A stretch of DNA of 64,000 nt, taken from contig OY783192.1 in the NCBI GenBank assembly GCA_963678675.1, forward strand, positions 17,633,005-17,697,004, read 5' to 3'. Shown here in pieces: positions 43,683-54,409 of this stretch (positions are counted from its first letter, which is position 1; every line of letters starts with the position of its first letter). Source of the stretch: Xiphydria camelus (taxonomy: Eukaryota > Arthropoda > Insecta > Hymenoptera > Xiphydriidae). The notes beneath the pieces were generated by a model that was not told the DNA's origin, did not search any database, and saw only the letters and a program-made list of their open reading frames with translations. The position numbers were made by a program, and so were the translations under genes.

Positions 43683-44178
43683 TACTCACGAGAATGTTGT
43701 TTCCTGGCGGCGTCGACGACTAGAATTTCAGCCAACGGAATCTCTTTGAAGTACTTGGAACTGCTGTCGCTTTGGAACAGAGTTATGGCCTTTGTGTCCA
43801 ATCGCCAGTAGTGTCTCTTCCTCTGAAAACACGCGCGTCTTAATGACGGAAGAAGCGAAACCGAATCAGCGCCACGTCGTCGACCTACCATCGGATCGCG
43901 ATTCGTTGAGTGCACCATCCATCCTTCCTTCAGGATCTTGAAGCCGCGTCGTTTCGTGTGCTTGATGCTTTGAACTATTCGCATCAGCGGTATATTGTTA
44001 GGCAGCTGCAACTGCGTTATCGCATAAGAGGTACCAAGTGTGATGGAGGGAGTGATGGAGAAGAAAGAAGATAAAGTATCGCAAGTGTCGAGATGCGACG
44101 TTGATTGAATAATTACCTCGATGGTCTGGACTTTTGAAATTCGTCGGAAGATGCGTCGTCGTGGCACGGAACGAGGTC

Positions 44179-44436
44179 CTACGGAAATGTCACACGCGTA
44201 AAACGATTCGTAGTGCGCTTTCCTCGTGTTTCCTTGTATTTATGCGGTGAGAGGGGGGAGGATGACAGGTTGGCTTATTGAATTAGTTAAGTTAGGTTAT
44301 TAGTTGATTGGTGTGGTATTTGGATGTGACGTGAGGAGAGGATTTTGTACGGGGGTCGTTCCTTCCCTTCCGTGTGTACTTTCAGGCAGCACTGGGGGTT
44401 CGATCAGACCATCTGCGCACAGTATAACTGAAAATA
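44179..44436. other. PKD flank, no exon seen
   Basis: Contains the TTTCCGTAG acceptor for the first PKD exon; upstream C1-domain exons are not found before the pogo-like terminus. Confidence 0.35.
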
Positions 44437-44830
44437 CAGTAGACTCTCGATTATCCGAGGTAATTGGGACGGAGGGTACCTCGGTTAAAAATAAAACTCG
44501 GATAATCCGAAGTTCTTTTAAATTGCTCCTGGATGACGAAGAAAAATCCAAAAGGTACATAGCAGCTGTGACGTCACGGATCGTTCCCTAGTCGCCGGCC
44601 GGCTACAAGTTTACCGTTTGCAGTTGGCGCTGTGCGCATTCTTCGTTCAGATTTTCCCAGAGTTTGGTCAATTGCAAACTGTAGAATTTGTGCGACGTAC
44701 CTACTTTAATATGACCGATAGTGTCGCAGAAAAAAAAACCGTCTCGAAGACATTATTATTGTGTCGTACCAAAGTGCAGAAATACTTCGGTAACTGCACC
44801 TGATAAGTTGTACTTCGCAATTCCACGAAA
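44437..44830 (+). mobile_element. Left end of a pogo/Tigger-like element
   Basis: TA-CAGTAGACTCTCGATTATCCG at 44435, with the complementary CGGATAATCCG block at 44505, is typical of pogo-group termini. A short frame (MTDSVAEKKTVSKTLLL, 44710-44803) follows but has no catalytic motif. No right end was found. Confidence 0.5.
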
Positions 44831-44975
44831 TAAAGACATTCGAAGAGAATCGAATAAGTTGAATATTAATTTTTTATAAATTTAATCACAATACTATCAA
44901 TTTTTATGTAATCTTATTACACTGAGACAAAAAAAAGATTAAAAACACTGTAAGTCATTTTGGGGGTCATGAAGA

Positions 44976-46667
44976 GGGTATTAAAATCTGACTTCAGTTT
45001 ATGTTCCGGGCTGGTTTACCATTAACAAAACTGATTTTGGTTTGGTTGTTGCTGCTCAGTTAAGCATTTTTTTTCAATTTTGTAGTTTTTAGGGAATATG
45101 AAGGGAAAACGGTCATTATTAAATTTAAAAAAAATGTTTTTTTTCACAAAATAGTTGTGGTGGGGGTTTTTAGGTACGAGGAATTCATTTCCAATATTTA
45201 TATTTGCTAAAAACATCCGCCAGAGGGTGCTACAGATAAATTTCCTATAAACTTTACGTATTTTCTATGAAAGATCATGTTTGTTTTATATATTTTAATA
45301 TCATTTTCTCATTATTTGTTTCATTTACTCATTTTTAAAGTATAAAATTTTGAATATCGAAACCAGAAAGTGATGAACAGGGTGAGAGATTTCACCAAGT
45401 GTGCATGCCTTTTGAAGGTAAAGAATGCTTTTACGGTTTATAACATTAATGTAATAAATTTTGTCTTTTTTTTTATATTTCATACATTTTTTAGCACGTT
45501 ATCAAGGAAAGAAATTAAATTCTATGATCGCCAATCTATGCAGGACTTTCAGACGTGATGCTGACGCATATGATACAGATAGACCGTGAGATAATGACAG
45601 ATTCTGGTGCCCCATTTTCGCATACAAGCCTCAAAGAGGGTTGAAAAGTACTTCGATTTTGAGTAGAATGAAGGGAAATTTACGAATGGTCCCTGGGGAT
45701 AACATATGAAAAATTCGATTTTTCTTAATAAAAAAATAAAAGGTACGTCTTGCCCATTTTTTCACGCCAGCCTTGTTCACTAAATGATTAATTAATAAAA
45801 CCTGGCTTCGGAAATCAAAGGCTTGTGTAGGAAAATCGGTCAGAATCTCGATTTTTCCTTACAAGATTACGCCCTTATTTCAATCCTTTAGCCACCTGCA
45901 ACACTCAAGCCTTTGGTTTTCCGAAGCCAGGTTTTATTAATTAATCATTTAGTGAACAAGGCTTGCGTGAAAAAATGGGCGAGATACCTTTTATTTTTTT
46001 GTTAAGAAAAATTTAATTTTGCATATGTTATCCCCAGGGACCATTCGTAAATTTCCCTTCATTTTACTCAAAATCGAAGTACTTTTCAACCCTCTTTGAG
46101 GCTTGTATGCGAAAATGGGGCACCAGAATCTGTCACTATCTGACGGACTAACAATAAGACGAGGAGAGTGAAATAGAAGCGGAGGCTGCTGAAGGCGAAG
46201 AAGAAGAAAACCGCTCTGTAATTTATAGTAGCGACAGCGACTAAGAATAAATAATAAACACTTTTAAAAATATTTTTTCTTTTTTTTTAATTTTTATTAT
46301 TTGCAAAAAAAAGGAGCAAATAAAACAGAAATAGTAAGAAAATGTATGAAAATATATAAAACAAGCATGATCTTTCATAGAAAATACGTAAAGTTTATAG
46401 GAAACTTATCTGTAGCGCCATCTGGCGGATATTTTTAGCAAAAATAAAATTCCTCATACCTAAAAACCCCCACCACAACTATTTTGTGAAAAAAAACATT
46501 GTTTTTAAATTTAATAATGACCGTTTTCTCTTCATATTTCCTAAAACTACAAAATTGAAAAAAAAACGCTTAACTGAGCAGCAAAAACCAAACCAAAATC
46601 AGTTTTGTTAATGGTAGACCAGCCCGAAACATAAACTGAAGTCAGATTTCAATACCCAATTTAGTGA
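44976..46667. mobile_element. Large foldback, ~310-bp arms
   Basis: The arms 44976-45295 and 46345-46667 are inverted (AATCTGACTTCAGTTTATG; ACAAAACTGATTTTGGTTTG; GCGCCATCTGGCGG-like blocks). Between them are a short frame at 45370 and an acidic coding-like tail (46170-46243, ESEIEAEAAEGEEEENRS, stop TAA). These suggest an internally eroded gene. A second foldback is nested inside. Confidence 0.6.
45585..46145. mobile_element. Nested foldback with AGATTCTGGTGCCCC ends
   Basis: The arms are inverted over ~250 bases (GACAGATTCTGGTGCCCC; TTCACTAAATGATTAATTAA), with a small central loop. Its flanking sequence GATAATGACAG / CTGTCACTATC is also roughly symmetrical. Confidence 0.65.
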
Positions 46668-46683
46668 TTTACTGTGAAATTAT

Positions 46684-46818
46684 TCCGTTAGAAGGATAAT
46701 CTAAGTACGAAAGATAAAATAGATCAAAAATTATCCTAAGGAAGGTTAAATTTTAAACCCTGGAAGGATAATTTTTGATCTATTTTACCTTTCGTACTCA
46801 GATTATCCTTCTAACAGA
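46684..46818. mobile_element. Palindromic MITE with GTTAGAAGGATAATCT ends
   Basis: Arms of ~55 bases including AATAGATCAAAAATTATCCT and complement. Confidence 0.65.
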
Positions 46819-47282
46819 CTTTTTTGCTCAGTGTAGAATATAAGAGTAATTTGTATCTACAAACTATGTATGTATCAGCATAGATTTAAGATTGAATGAT
46901 AATGATTATTTGGTCTGATTAAGGTTTTCTTTTGGGGTTTTTCCTTAATCCGTAGCAACGAATGTTGGACCATTGTTATGTTCCCCAAAAGCAAATTATA
47001 ATAGATAAGACAACTTCTACATTAATTTAATCGATTATTTCTTGAGTGAGAGTATTGAAATAAGCAAAAACTGCTCGATGTTAGATATTTGTAATCCTAA
47101 GTTTAAGACTATGATTTATTACCGCAAAGGAAAAGTAAGAGAGAGAGAGAGGGTACAGATTTATAACTCTACCCTTGCTAAAAAGTTTTCAATACTTTAC
47201 AACCGGAAAAAACCCGGCGAGCCTAGCGGCCCAGATGAGCGTTTTCTACGGTAAATCTACTCGTTTCGAGCATAGTTTGGAC
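46819..47282. other. No gene seen
   Basis: AT-rich, with a GA-run at 47138-47152. Confidence 0.3.
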
Positions 47283-47285
47283 ATT

Positions 47286-47573
47286 AGGTGCCCATACACA
47301 CAGAGATCGAACTGTCGGTTTGGAACGGCGCGGTTCAAACCGGCAGTTTTACCTTTCAGTTAGTGGGCGCGCCACGCGCCAGATCGAACTGTCAGGCTGA
47401 CCCGTCAGTCCAGACCGACGAGAAAAACTGCCGCCGTCCACTAACATGCGTTTTAGCACGACAGACGGAACGTCGGTTCGTACCGCTTAATATCATCCTA
47501 ATCTAAGCAAAAGCGCTATTTAGGCCCTTCGTTCACCGACAAGATAAACCGACAATTCTGTGTATGGGTACCT
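47286..47573. repeat. Possible smaller MITE sharing the left end
   Basis: ACCGACAATTCTGTGTATGG at 47549, ending GGGTACCT-ATT, is an inverted partner of the left terminus. The span may be a separate MITE or an internal duplicate of the terminus. Confidence 0.4.
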
Positions 47574-47630
47574 ATTTAAAAATATCGTCGTAGACGTTTG
47601 GATTTTTATGTTAATATTTATTAGAGAAAA

Positions 47631-47702
47631 ATGCTCAAAACCGGCGAACAAGAATTCTGTATGAAGCTTGTTGAAGCGGTTGAAAAGTATCCGCTAAGTT
47701 AA
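47631..47702 (+). pseudogene. MADF domain fragment
   Basis: ATG at 47631 opens MLKTGEQEFCMKLVEAVEKY then PLS and TAA. E-F-C-x-K-L-x-E-A-V-E-K-Y-P is the start of a MADF domain. The rest is missing. MADF genes accompany Harbinger transposases, supporting the nature of the surrounding element. Confidence 0.5.
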
Positions 47703-48507
47703 AACAAGACAAAAATCATCCAAAAATACCAATTTTTTTAGTGAAGTTAGAGGCATTTGTTTACAAGAGCGCGCGGGCGCTACGGCGCGTATTTATGTAC
47801 AAAATTCAATATCTCGAGAACTATTCATCGTAACAAAATGAGATAAAAACCAATCGTTTCGTCTTGAAATTCTCTAAATTTTTTCTGCAGCATGTCTCGA
47901 TAACTTCTCAATAGTTTTCGAGATATTTAAAGAAAAAGCCGTACAGAAAATACATTTTTATTAAAAATTAAAAAGCAAACTTTGGCTTTATGTCACACAT
48001 TTGTTCTATATATTTTTCCGAGTATTTTAAAAAAAGAAAAATTAAAATCGTACACTTATGAAGTAAAAGTGCAACAAAATTGATTTTCTCAGCCCGTCTG
48101 CTGTCGGTCGACACTACGGGTCGATCTGCAGTTTTGCGGCCGGCCGGCCTGTGGCGGTTCGACTTGTCAGTTTTAACCGCGGATTTCTATTCTGCGTTAG
48201 TGGACGACGACGGTTAAAACCGACGGATCGACCCGACGCACAGTGTTTCAAATGTCGAAAATTCCGGCGAAATCGGAAAAATCGATATTTTCTTTTAATG
48301 TAAGTAACGGTAGAATATTATAGGGAGGGCTTTGCCACGCACTATGCCGGAAACCCAAAAGGCTAATTTCGTATACCTGCTGTTGTACATCAGTTCAAAG
48401 TTGACGCTCGTGGAACGAAGCAGGTTAGGCCGAGTTACTCCGAAATAGTGTCAGTTCTTTGAAAGTGTATATTTTGTGTTTGGTGTGTCCGATTTTTATG
48501 CGGTTTG

Positions 48508-51500
48508 ATGGAGAGTGTCCCTGAAGGTATGTAGAATTTAAATATATATCTTTTTAATAGATGTTGATTTAATCCGTACTAAAAAAATGTACAAGATCGG
48601 CTTTTCATAATCTTAAACTTACAATCGAACGTGTCGTATTATAGAGCTATACTTTTATTACAGCTTATTACCGCTTTCTCTTAAAATGCAATATGTAGGT
48701 TAGACTATTTTTCATCAAATATTGCAAGAAGTAGCTGCCTATAGCTGCCTATCGTAATTCCAACCAACTTTATGTCGAGCCGTACGCTCGTGAATAGGTA
48801 TAAACGCACAGCATGTCATAAGACTGTAGGAGTCATTTTCGCTTAATCGGTCAAGCGAAAATGAAATTTTGATACGTTTCAAATAAACGATATTTCAATG
48901 TATTTGTAAGGTGTCTTCAATTGTAATTTATTGTATAACTCTTTTGTTCCACGTTAAATTACATTTTGTTCATATTACAGGTTCAGATACCGGGCGTGTG
49001 GTGTACACTAGAAATGAAATATTCCACATGATTAAGGACAAGTTTAAGCTGAGTTTAAATGAGCAGCTTTCAATAGTCGAAACAAATTTGTGTACTAAGA
49101 TTGGAGCTCATTTCGAAATACATGCAGATGAAAAGGCTTCTCTAAAAATGCTGTTGAGCAGAATGAGATCGAAGTGGCAAGCAGTTAATAGAACAGTTGG
49201 AACTTTTCATAAAAAATATGAAAATTGGCTAAAAGCAACAATAATTATTACGGTGAGAACGATGAAGAGATTACTGTAAAATACAAGCGCGCACACTATT
49301 ACACGCACACACACGCATGAATCTAATAACTTAGACTACAACGTTGTTGTTTACTTTGCAGAATTCCTTAACGACCGTGACCAAAGGAGTCGAAATATCT
49401 GGAAAACTTTCTGCACCTTCACCGTCGTTTTCCCCGGAACCGGGTACATCGGGTCGACCTCGCTCGACGTTTGGAGAAGCTAGTGAGAGATCAAAGAGAC
49501 GTAAATCGGAAGCATTGCTCTCAACCAACAGCACTGCACAGCTGGCGCATGCAACTCAATTGGGCCTACGCAAATCCGGGGCTATTGAAGCTTCAAATGT
49601 TATGAAGGATGTTATAACAAAGTCACCAACGCGAGCTGCAAAGTTCCAAGCCGCTTTAAAAAAATCGGTAATTCCATGTCCCGTTGAAATGCCTCCTGAA
49701 GTCGCATTGTCACTAATTGTCGAGTCTAAATTAACTGTATCGGCTTATTTAAATCACAGAAAACTCGCGATACAGTATAATGCCCCTATATATCCCTCTT
49801 ATCACAAAGTTTTAGACGCCAAAAAGCGCTGTTACCCATCAGGAATCGAGATAACTGAGACCAGCGCGGAAGTAAAATTACAGCAACTCTTAAGGCGCGT
49901 CCTGACTGAGTCGACAGTGTCGATCGACACTGTCGATCGACACTGTCGACCAGAACATTGAAAACCGCGTCCTCACTGAGTCGACATTGTCGATCGACAC
50001 TGTCGACTCAGTCAGGACGCGGCAGTCGACTTGGTCGATCGACAAATTTTGTCGATCGACATGTCGACTGGTTTTCCACGAGTTGTCGGTAAACATCAAA
50101 GGTAGTCGAGTCGAACGCAGAGGGTTCGGCAAGGCGAGCGGTTGTTTCGGCAGCGGTGCGATGACGGTCGGCGTACGGCGTACGGTTTTTGGCGATGCTC
50201 AAAGGCCGCCCCAAACTGTTCGCTTCGTATAGACACTAAATTACTTGGCTCATGCTTGAATGCTTATTTTATTTTATTTTATTTTATTCGTGTTCCGTCG
50301 CACGATAGACGGAATTCAGAATATCGGTTCGTACCGTTTGATAGCACCGCGATCTGAATACCTCACTAGCAAACGATATATTTCGGCGAAAGCGGCAAAT
50401 GCGCTTGCAGTCCCGCACATTCCCCGAAAATTTTAATCGATACCGCTATGCGTGGAATACTAAATCTATCTTGTAAAGGAGAGAATGACGAATTCAATAG
50501 ATGACCGTCCGGAAAGACCAATCCAACCGGGGGCCCGTTTACGCCGAGGGTCGGAACATACCTCCGGAGGGTCGGGCCTTGTAGACCCGTCGACTCGACT
50601 ACCCTTTGATGTTTACCGACAAACCAGTCGACATGCCGGTCGACAAAATCCAGTCGACAAATTCTAGTCGAAAGTGTCGATCGACACTGTCGACTCAGTC
50701 AGGACGCGCCTTTAGATCACACATCTGAAAGGATTGTACTGGCACAAAGTGATGTCATTAAAGCGTTAGATCCGGAAACAGTAGCAAATCTTACATTAAT
50801 TGCAAAATGGGGATGCGATGGGAGTTCTGGGCAAAGCGAATATAAACAGAGTTTTAGCGATGAGAATAGCTCAGACGCGAGTATTTTCCTTGTATCGCTA
50901 GATCCATTGCGAATTGTTGCCACGTGCAAAAAAACGCAAACGAAAATACAGGTGTGGAAAAATCCGCGACCTTCGTCTCCTCGCTATTGCAGACCTATAA
51001 AGGTACAATTTGCGCATGAAACTGTAGAGTCGATTCGAAACGAAAAGCAGCTTATTGACGAACAAATTAAACGTCTTATTCCCTACGAAACTGTTGTTGA
51101 TGGGAAATCGATTGCAATTGATTATAAAATGTTCTTCACCATGATCGATGGTAAAGTGTGCTATTCGGTAACTGGTACAAGTTCGACAATGAGGTGCTAT
51201 TTGTGCGGTGCCAAGTCAAAAGATTTCAATAACCTTGAGCTTGTTCGTGAAAAAAAAAATCGACTCTTCATATTTGTGTTTTGGCTTGTCCTCGTTGCAT
51301 GCGTGGATTCGCTTATTTGAATGTTGTCTGCATATTGGGTACAAGCTAGGCATTAAGCAGTGGCAAGCGCGCGGGAAAGAAGCTAAAGAGATAGTCGCGG
51401 AAAGGAAGAAAGCCATTCAGAATGGGTTTAAAACGAAATTATCTCTGAAAGTTGATATTCCGAAGCAGGGATTTGGAAGCTCAAACGATGGCAATACTGC

Positions 51501-51999
51501 TAGGCGTTTCTTTGAAGCTGCAGATGTTTCTGCTCAAATTTTAGGAGTGGATGTTGAGCTAATAAACCGATTCCATGTTATCTTACAAGTACTCGCATGC
51601 TGCTTTCCCGTAAACATAGCTGCTTTCAACAATTACTGCGTGAGTACAGCGGAATTTTTTGTGCAGAAATATCCGTGGTTTTACATGCCGACAACCGTGC
51701 ACAAAATTCTTATCCACGAGTCTCAAATAATAGAGGCAGCCGAGCTTTCAATTGGGGAATTATCCGAAGAAGCGCAGGAGGCTAGAAATAAAGATTTAAA
51801 AAAATATCGAGAGAACTTCTCCCGAAAAATTTCTCGAAAGAAAACCATGGAAGATGTTTTCCATTGGCTTATGGCATCTTCGGATCCTCTAGTTTCAAGC
51901 CTTAGAAAAATAAGTCCCAAGAAGAGCAAAAACTTATCACATGACGCGATCAAGCTGTTGCTGTCTTCCGATGGTTTTCCGTACCCTGCTGACGCATGA
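48508..51999 (+). pseudogene. Transib transposase 2, nearly intact (~701 codons without two lesions)
   Basis: Exon 1 (48508-48526, MESVPE; 19 bases as in Transib 1) has a GTATGT donor; exon 2 is 48981-49252; exon 3 is 49362-51999. Removing the MITE (819 bp plus TTA) and one A from the ten-A run at 51250-51259 leaves 1,815 coding bases in exon 3, divisible by three and open to the TGA. Features: ERSKRRKSEALL; KWGCDGSSGQSEY (Asp 1); TMIDGKVCYSV then CYLCGA (Asp 2, zinc pair); GFGSSNDGNTARRFF; TTVHKILIHESQII; ELSEEAQEARNKDLK (Glu). RAG1-like catalytic core; would act in the nucleus on its CACAGTG ends. Confidence 0.9.
49893..50711. mobile_element. TTA-flanked MITE inside the Transib 2 transposase
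   Basis: TTA at 49890-49892 and 50712-50714 flanks AGGCGCGTCCTGACTGAG and its complement. Terminal inverted repeats extend ~130-190 bases. GTCGATCGACA-type palindromes recur about a dozen times near the ends, and the left end contains its own hairpin (49898-50023). A TTTTA microsatellite lies at 50268-50289. The TTA duplication suggests Harbinger-type mobilisation. Confidence 0.85.
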
Positions 52000-52420
52000 C
52001 GATGACATTATGAGCATATCAAGTGATGGAGATAATTCCGTTGACATATATTCTTAAATTAGTGTATTTTTGGCTTTATTTTGTATTTAAATAAGTTACT
52101 TTACTAAACTATTACTTTCTTATAATAAACTATATAATAAACATAAACTATGTATCCGAAGCAATCTGTTTTATTCACACTGATTTTCAATCGAATCCAA
52201 CAAGTATTTACTTACTAAAAATGTCGGCCATTTTGAATTTCGGAATTTGGATTCCAGATTCGTTGTCAGCGACCCAAAAAACCCCCGTATACACATTTTC
52301 AATCGAATCCGACATCTCCTTGATATTTCGCCGGATTTTTCGAGATTTGAAACACTGTGCGACGGTTCGAACTGCCGTTCCAAACCGACAGTTCGACCTC
52401 TGTGTGTATGGGCACCTATT

Positions 52421-52749
52421 GTGGCGGGGGTGTCTGGCAGCTGACGTCACGCAACGTAGCCTCGTGTCGAGGTACCGTTTACTAGCTTCACGTCTATCCA
52501 TGATTTTTAAATATTTATAGCACGATTAACTCTTAATATTTTGCGCTACAACTTCGGTTAACGTTTTTGTGACCCAAACTCTATCGATTGCATTGTCTCC
52601 GTAATTTTCACGCGCCGATCTGTAATGGATTTTGATAATTAGCTATTTTAATGTTACCTACCTATAAGATTTATGGCACATGTGGCAGGTGAGCATCTAG
52701 CATTCAGAAAGGGGTACCTACTAATAATGAAAATTATGGTCATACTAAC
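52421..52749. other. No gene seen
   Basis: Unassigned sequence between the ATT-flanked element and the ISL2EU exon. Confidence 0.3.
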
Positions 52750-52880
52750 CTGGCAGCTTTAACGCCTCTTATTTCAGCGCTAACAAAGTCTGACTGGCCT
52801 GCTATAAAACTGGACAACATAAACGAGTCAATTTTTGGCAAATTATCGGACTGCCCCTGAACAAAACCAGGTTCCACCAT
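52750..52880 (-). pseudogene. First exon of an ISL2EU SWIM/YqaJ protein, second copy
   Basis: ATG at 52880 opens MVEPGFVQGQSDNLPKIDSF and continues to SDFVSAEIRGVKAAR, ending at a GTTAGT donor (52749). The exon at 10055 reads MEEGYVKGASDNLPKVDS and ends LSAEMWNIKSAR at a donor in the same place. No later exons are found to the left, so it is a solo fragment. Confidence 0.65.
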
Positions 52881-53154
52881 TTTTGCCTTGTACGAGTAGC
52901 AATATCTAATGCGTTTGAAAGTAAAATATACACTTTCACGACCGACATACGCAGTCTACGCAATAGACACTACGGCTGCCGCGGACGATCCGTGACGTCA
53001 CCCAGCCGACTAGCCACTCACGAAGCGTTTTCGATCACGTGACAAAGTAGGCGTTCCGCTGCGAAACAAATTTACAAATATTTCGCTTGTTGCCCGTTTT
53101 TTTTGGGAAACAATTATCTGATATCATCTTAAGAAGGCTACTACATCGCCTTAA

Positions 53155-54344
53155 GGATGTACCACCTATATAGTCTGAGCCAGAAGTTTGTTGAATCAGG
53201 ATGTGTCGATTTCGATTTGATTAGCATAAAAACATGACAAAAGCATCTTAAATGATATAATGAATGTCATTATATCTGTCGAATGCATTTTTTAACCCTT
53301 TTTAAAATGTATTCAAGCTAATTTGAAAATATTTAATTTCTTGAGAAAAACTTTTATCTGTAACTCTCTGTACAAATAGATGAAACTATAAAAAATAAAA
53401 ATTTAGAAATAGTATATTCATACTAGGCTCTTCGCGTCATAGTAAGAATGAAGCACTATTTATTTAACATTTATTTATATAATTAAAAAGAGAAAATGAT
53501 AAGCAATAACTTTTTAATCAAATTGATAAGCTGCGCCCTATGAATGCGCGAAATGTGGCAACAACGCTAAGTTTATGTTTACGTGCCTCACAGTTGCCAG
53601 TTCTGGGCCTCCTTTCTCGAGTCACTCGCAAAGTTATGTATACGCTTCTTAGCGAATAGACCAATCAGGATCAAGTATTCCGTTGTGATGGGGGTCCTGA
53701 TTGGTCTATTCGCTAAGAAGCGTATACGTTTCTCTTGCGAGTGACTCGAGAAAGGGGGCCCTGCAGGGTCCATATTTGAACCAAAATGTCTTTAAAAATG
53801 TCAGGATATCGATGAAAGAGAAGGAAACATCGAAAATGATGCATACGACATAACCTGCGACTCCGATGCGTGCATAACCTTAAATTCACTCCCCTGTCAT
53901 ACGTATTCTTACGCCCCTGTCATAAGAATTTTTTCTCGGGGTTTCTTGAGTAGTACCTCCTTCACTGCACTACATGCAAGCGTTGTTGCCACGTTTAACG
54001 TGCCTTTCTATCAAGATTGACATTTTTATGGAATAACTCGAAAATGGGATAGACGAAGTTCATGAAATTTGGCATGAACATTAACCCCTAACCTCTTAGT
54101 AAACCAGATCAATTTCAAGAATTTTTCTTAGTTATTTCGGGTTAATTCATCGTTTAATATCGGTCGATTTAATGTTTTTCCATATGAACCCGTGTAAAAT
54201 TAGTGAAATTTCATTGCTGCATAACTTTTTAACTAGACAGACAATCGACTTCAAATTTTGCAGGTTAACTTGTTTTAATCATATACACTGTCTGTGCAAA
54301 TTTCATAAAGTTCTGTTAGGATTCGATATATAGGTGATACATCC
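53155..54344. mobile_element. TTAA-flanked element with GGATGTACCACC ends
   Basis: TTAA at 53151-53154 and 54345-54348 flanks GGATGTACCACCTATATA and TATATAGGTGATACATCC. No coding frames. Hosts the MITE 53605-53761. Confidence 0.5.
53605..53761. mobile_element. Palindromic MITE, copy 2 (relative at 37541)
   Basis: The ends GGGCCTCCTTTCTCGAGTCA and complement flank the shared core CTTAGCGAATAGACCAATCA. Confidence 0.65.
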
Positions 54345-54409
54345 TTAAACAGAAATTCCAAATGATTTAAAATTCATGTCATTTCCCCATTGGAGAACAG
54401 GGTCGCGGC

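Larger units (their letters stand above)
39569..44178 (-). pseudogene. Protein kinase D (PKD/PRKD) pseudogene: PH and kinase domain exons
   Basis: Exons on the minus strand: 44178-44117; 44005-43889 (PH start, [18 protein letters not shown] and LKEGWMVHS); 43822-43690 ([32 protein letters not shown]); and 43460-39569, interrupted by Transib. The last reads RTANVDYYVGEDPLYGG, then the glycine loop GSGQFGIV, Lys in [30 protein letters not shown] and GTPAYLAP. Lesions: TGA for Trp at 43329-43327; a small insertion near 43310; TAG for Gln at 43011-43009; APE changed to APK; TAG for Gln at 39601-39599. Homology ends at a repeat. Introns are kept, so this is a duplicated segment, not a retrocopy. 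C1 domains are absent. Confidence 0.9.
48239..52359 (+). mobile_element. Transib (RAG1-like) transposon 2 with CACAGTG ends
   Basis: The 5-bp duplication CGACG lies at 48234-48238 and 52360-52364. Terminal inverted repeats of ~36 bases start with CACAGTGTTTCAAAT and differ at two positions. CACAGTG is identical to the V(D)J recombination-signal heptamer, a known link between Transib and RAG1. The element is 4,121 bp including an 819-bp MITE. The termini and duplication are exact, so insertion is recent relative to most of the window. Confidence 0.92.
47286..52417. mobile_element. ATT-flanked element with AGGTGCCCATACACAC ends, host of Transib 2
   Basis: ATT at 47283-47285 and 52418-52420 flanks inverted ends that match for ~43 bases (AGGTGCCCATACACACAGAG, then TCGAACTGTCGGTTTGGAAC). 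Without Transib 2 it is about 1.0 kb. It contains a MADF fragment (47631-47702), which suggests a Harbinger derivative. A second, weaker right-type end at 47540-47573 (also followed by ATT) leaves open a smaller unit 47286-47573. Confidence 0.6.

Noticed and set aside
49893..50711. Intron in the Transib transposase
   Set aside because: It is flanked by TTA duplications and inverted ends and has no GT-AG borders.
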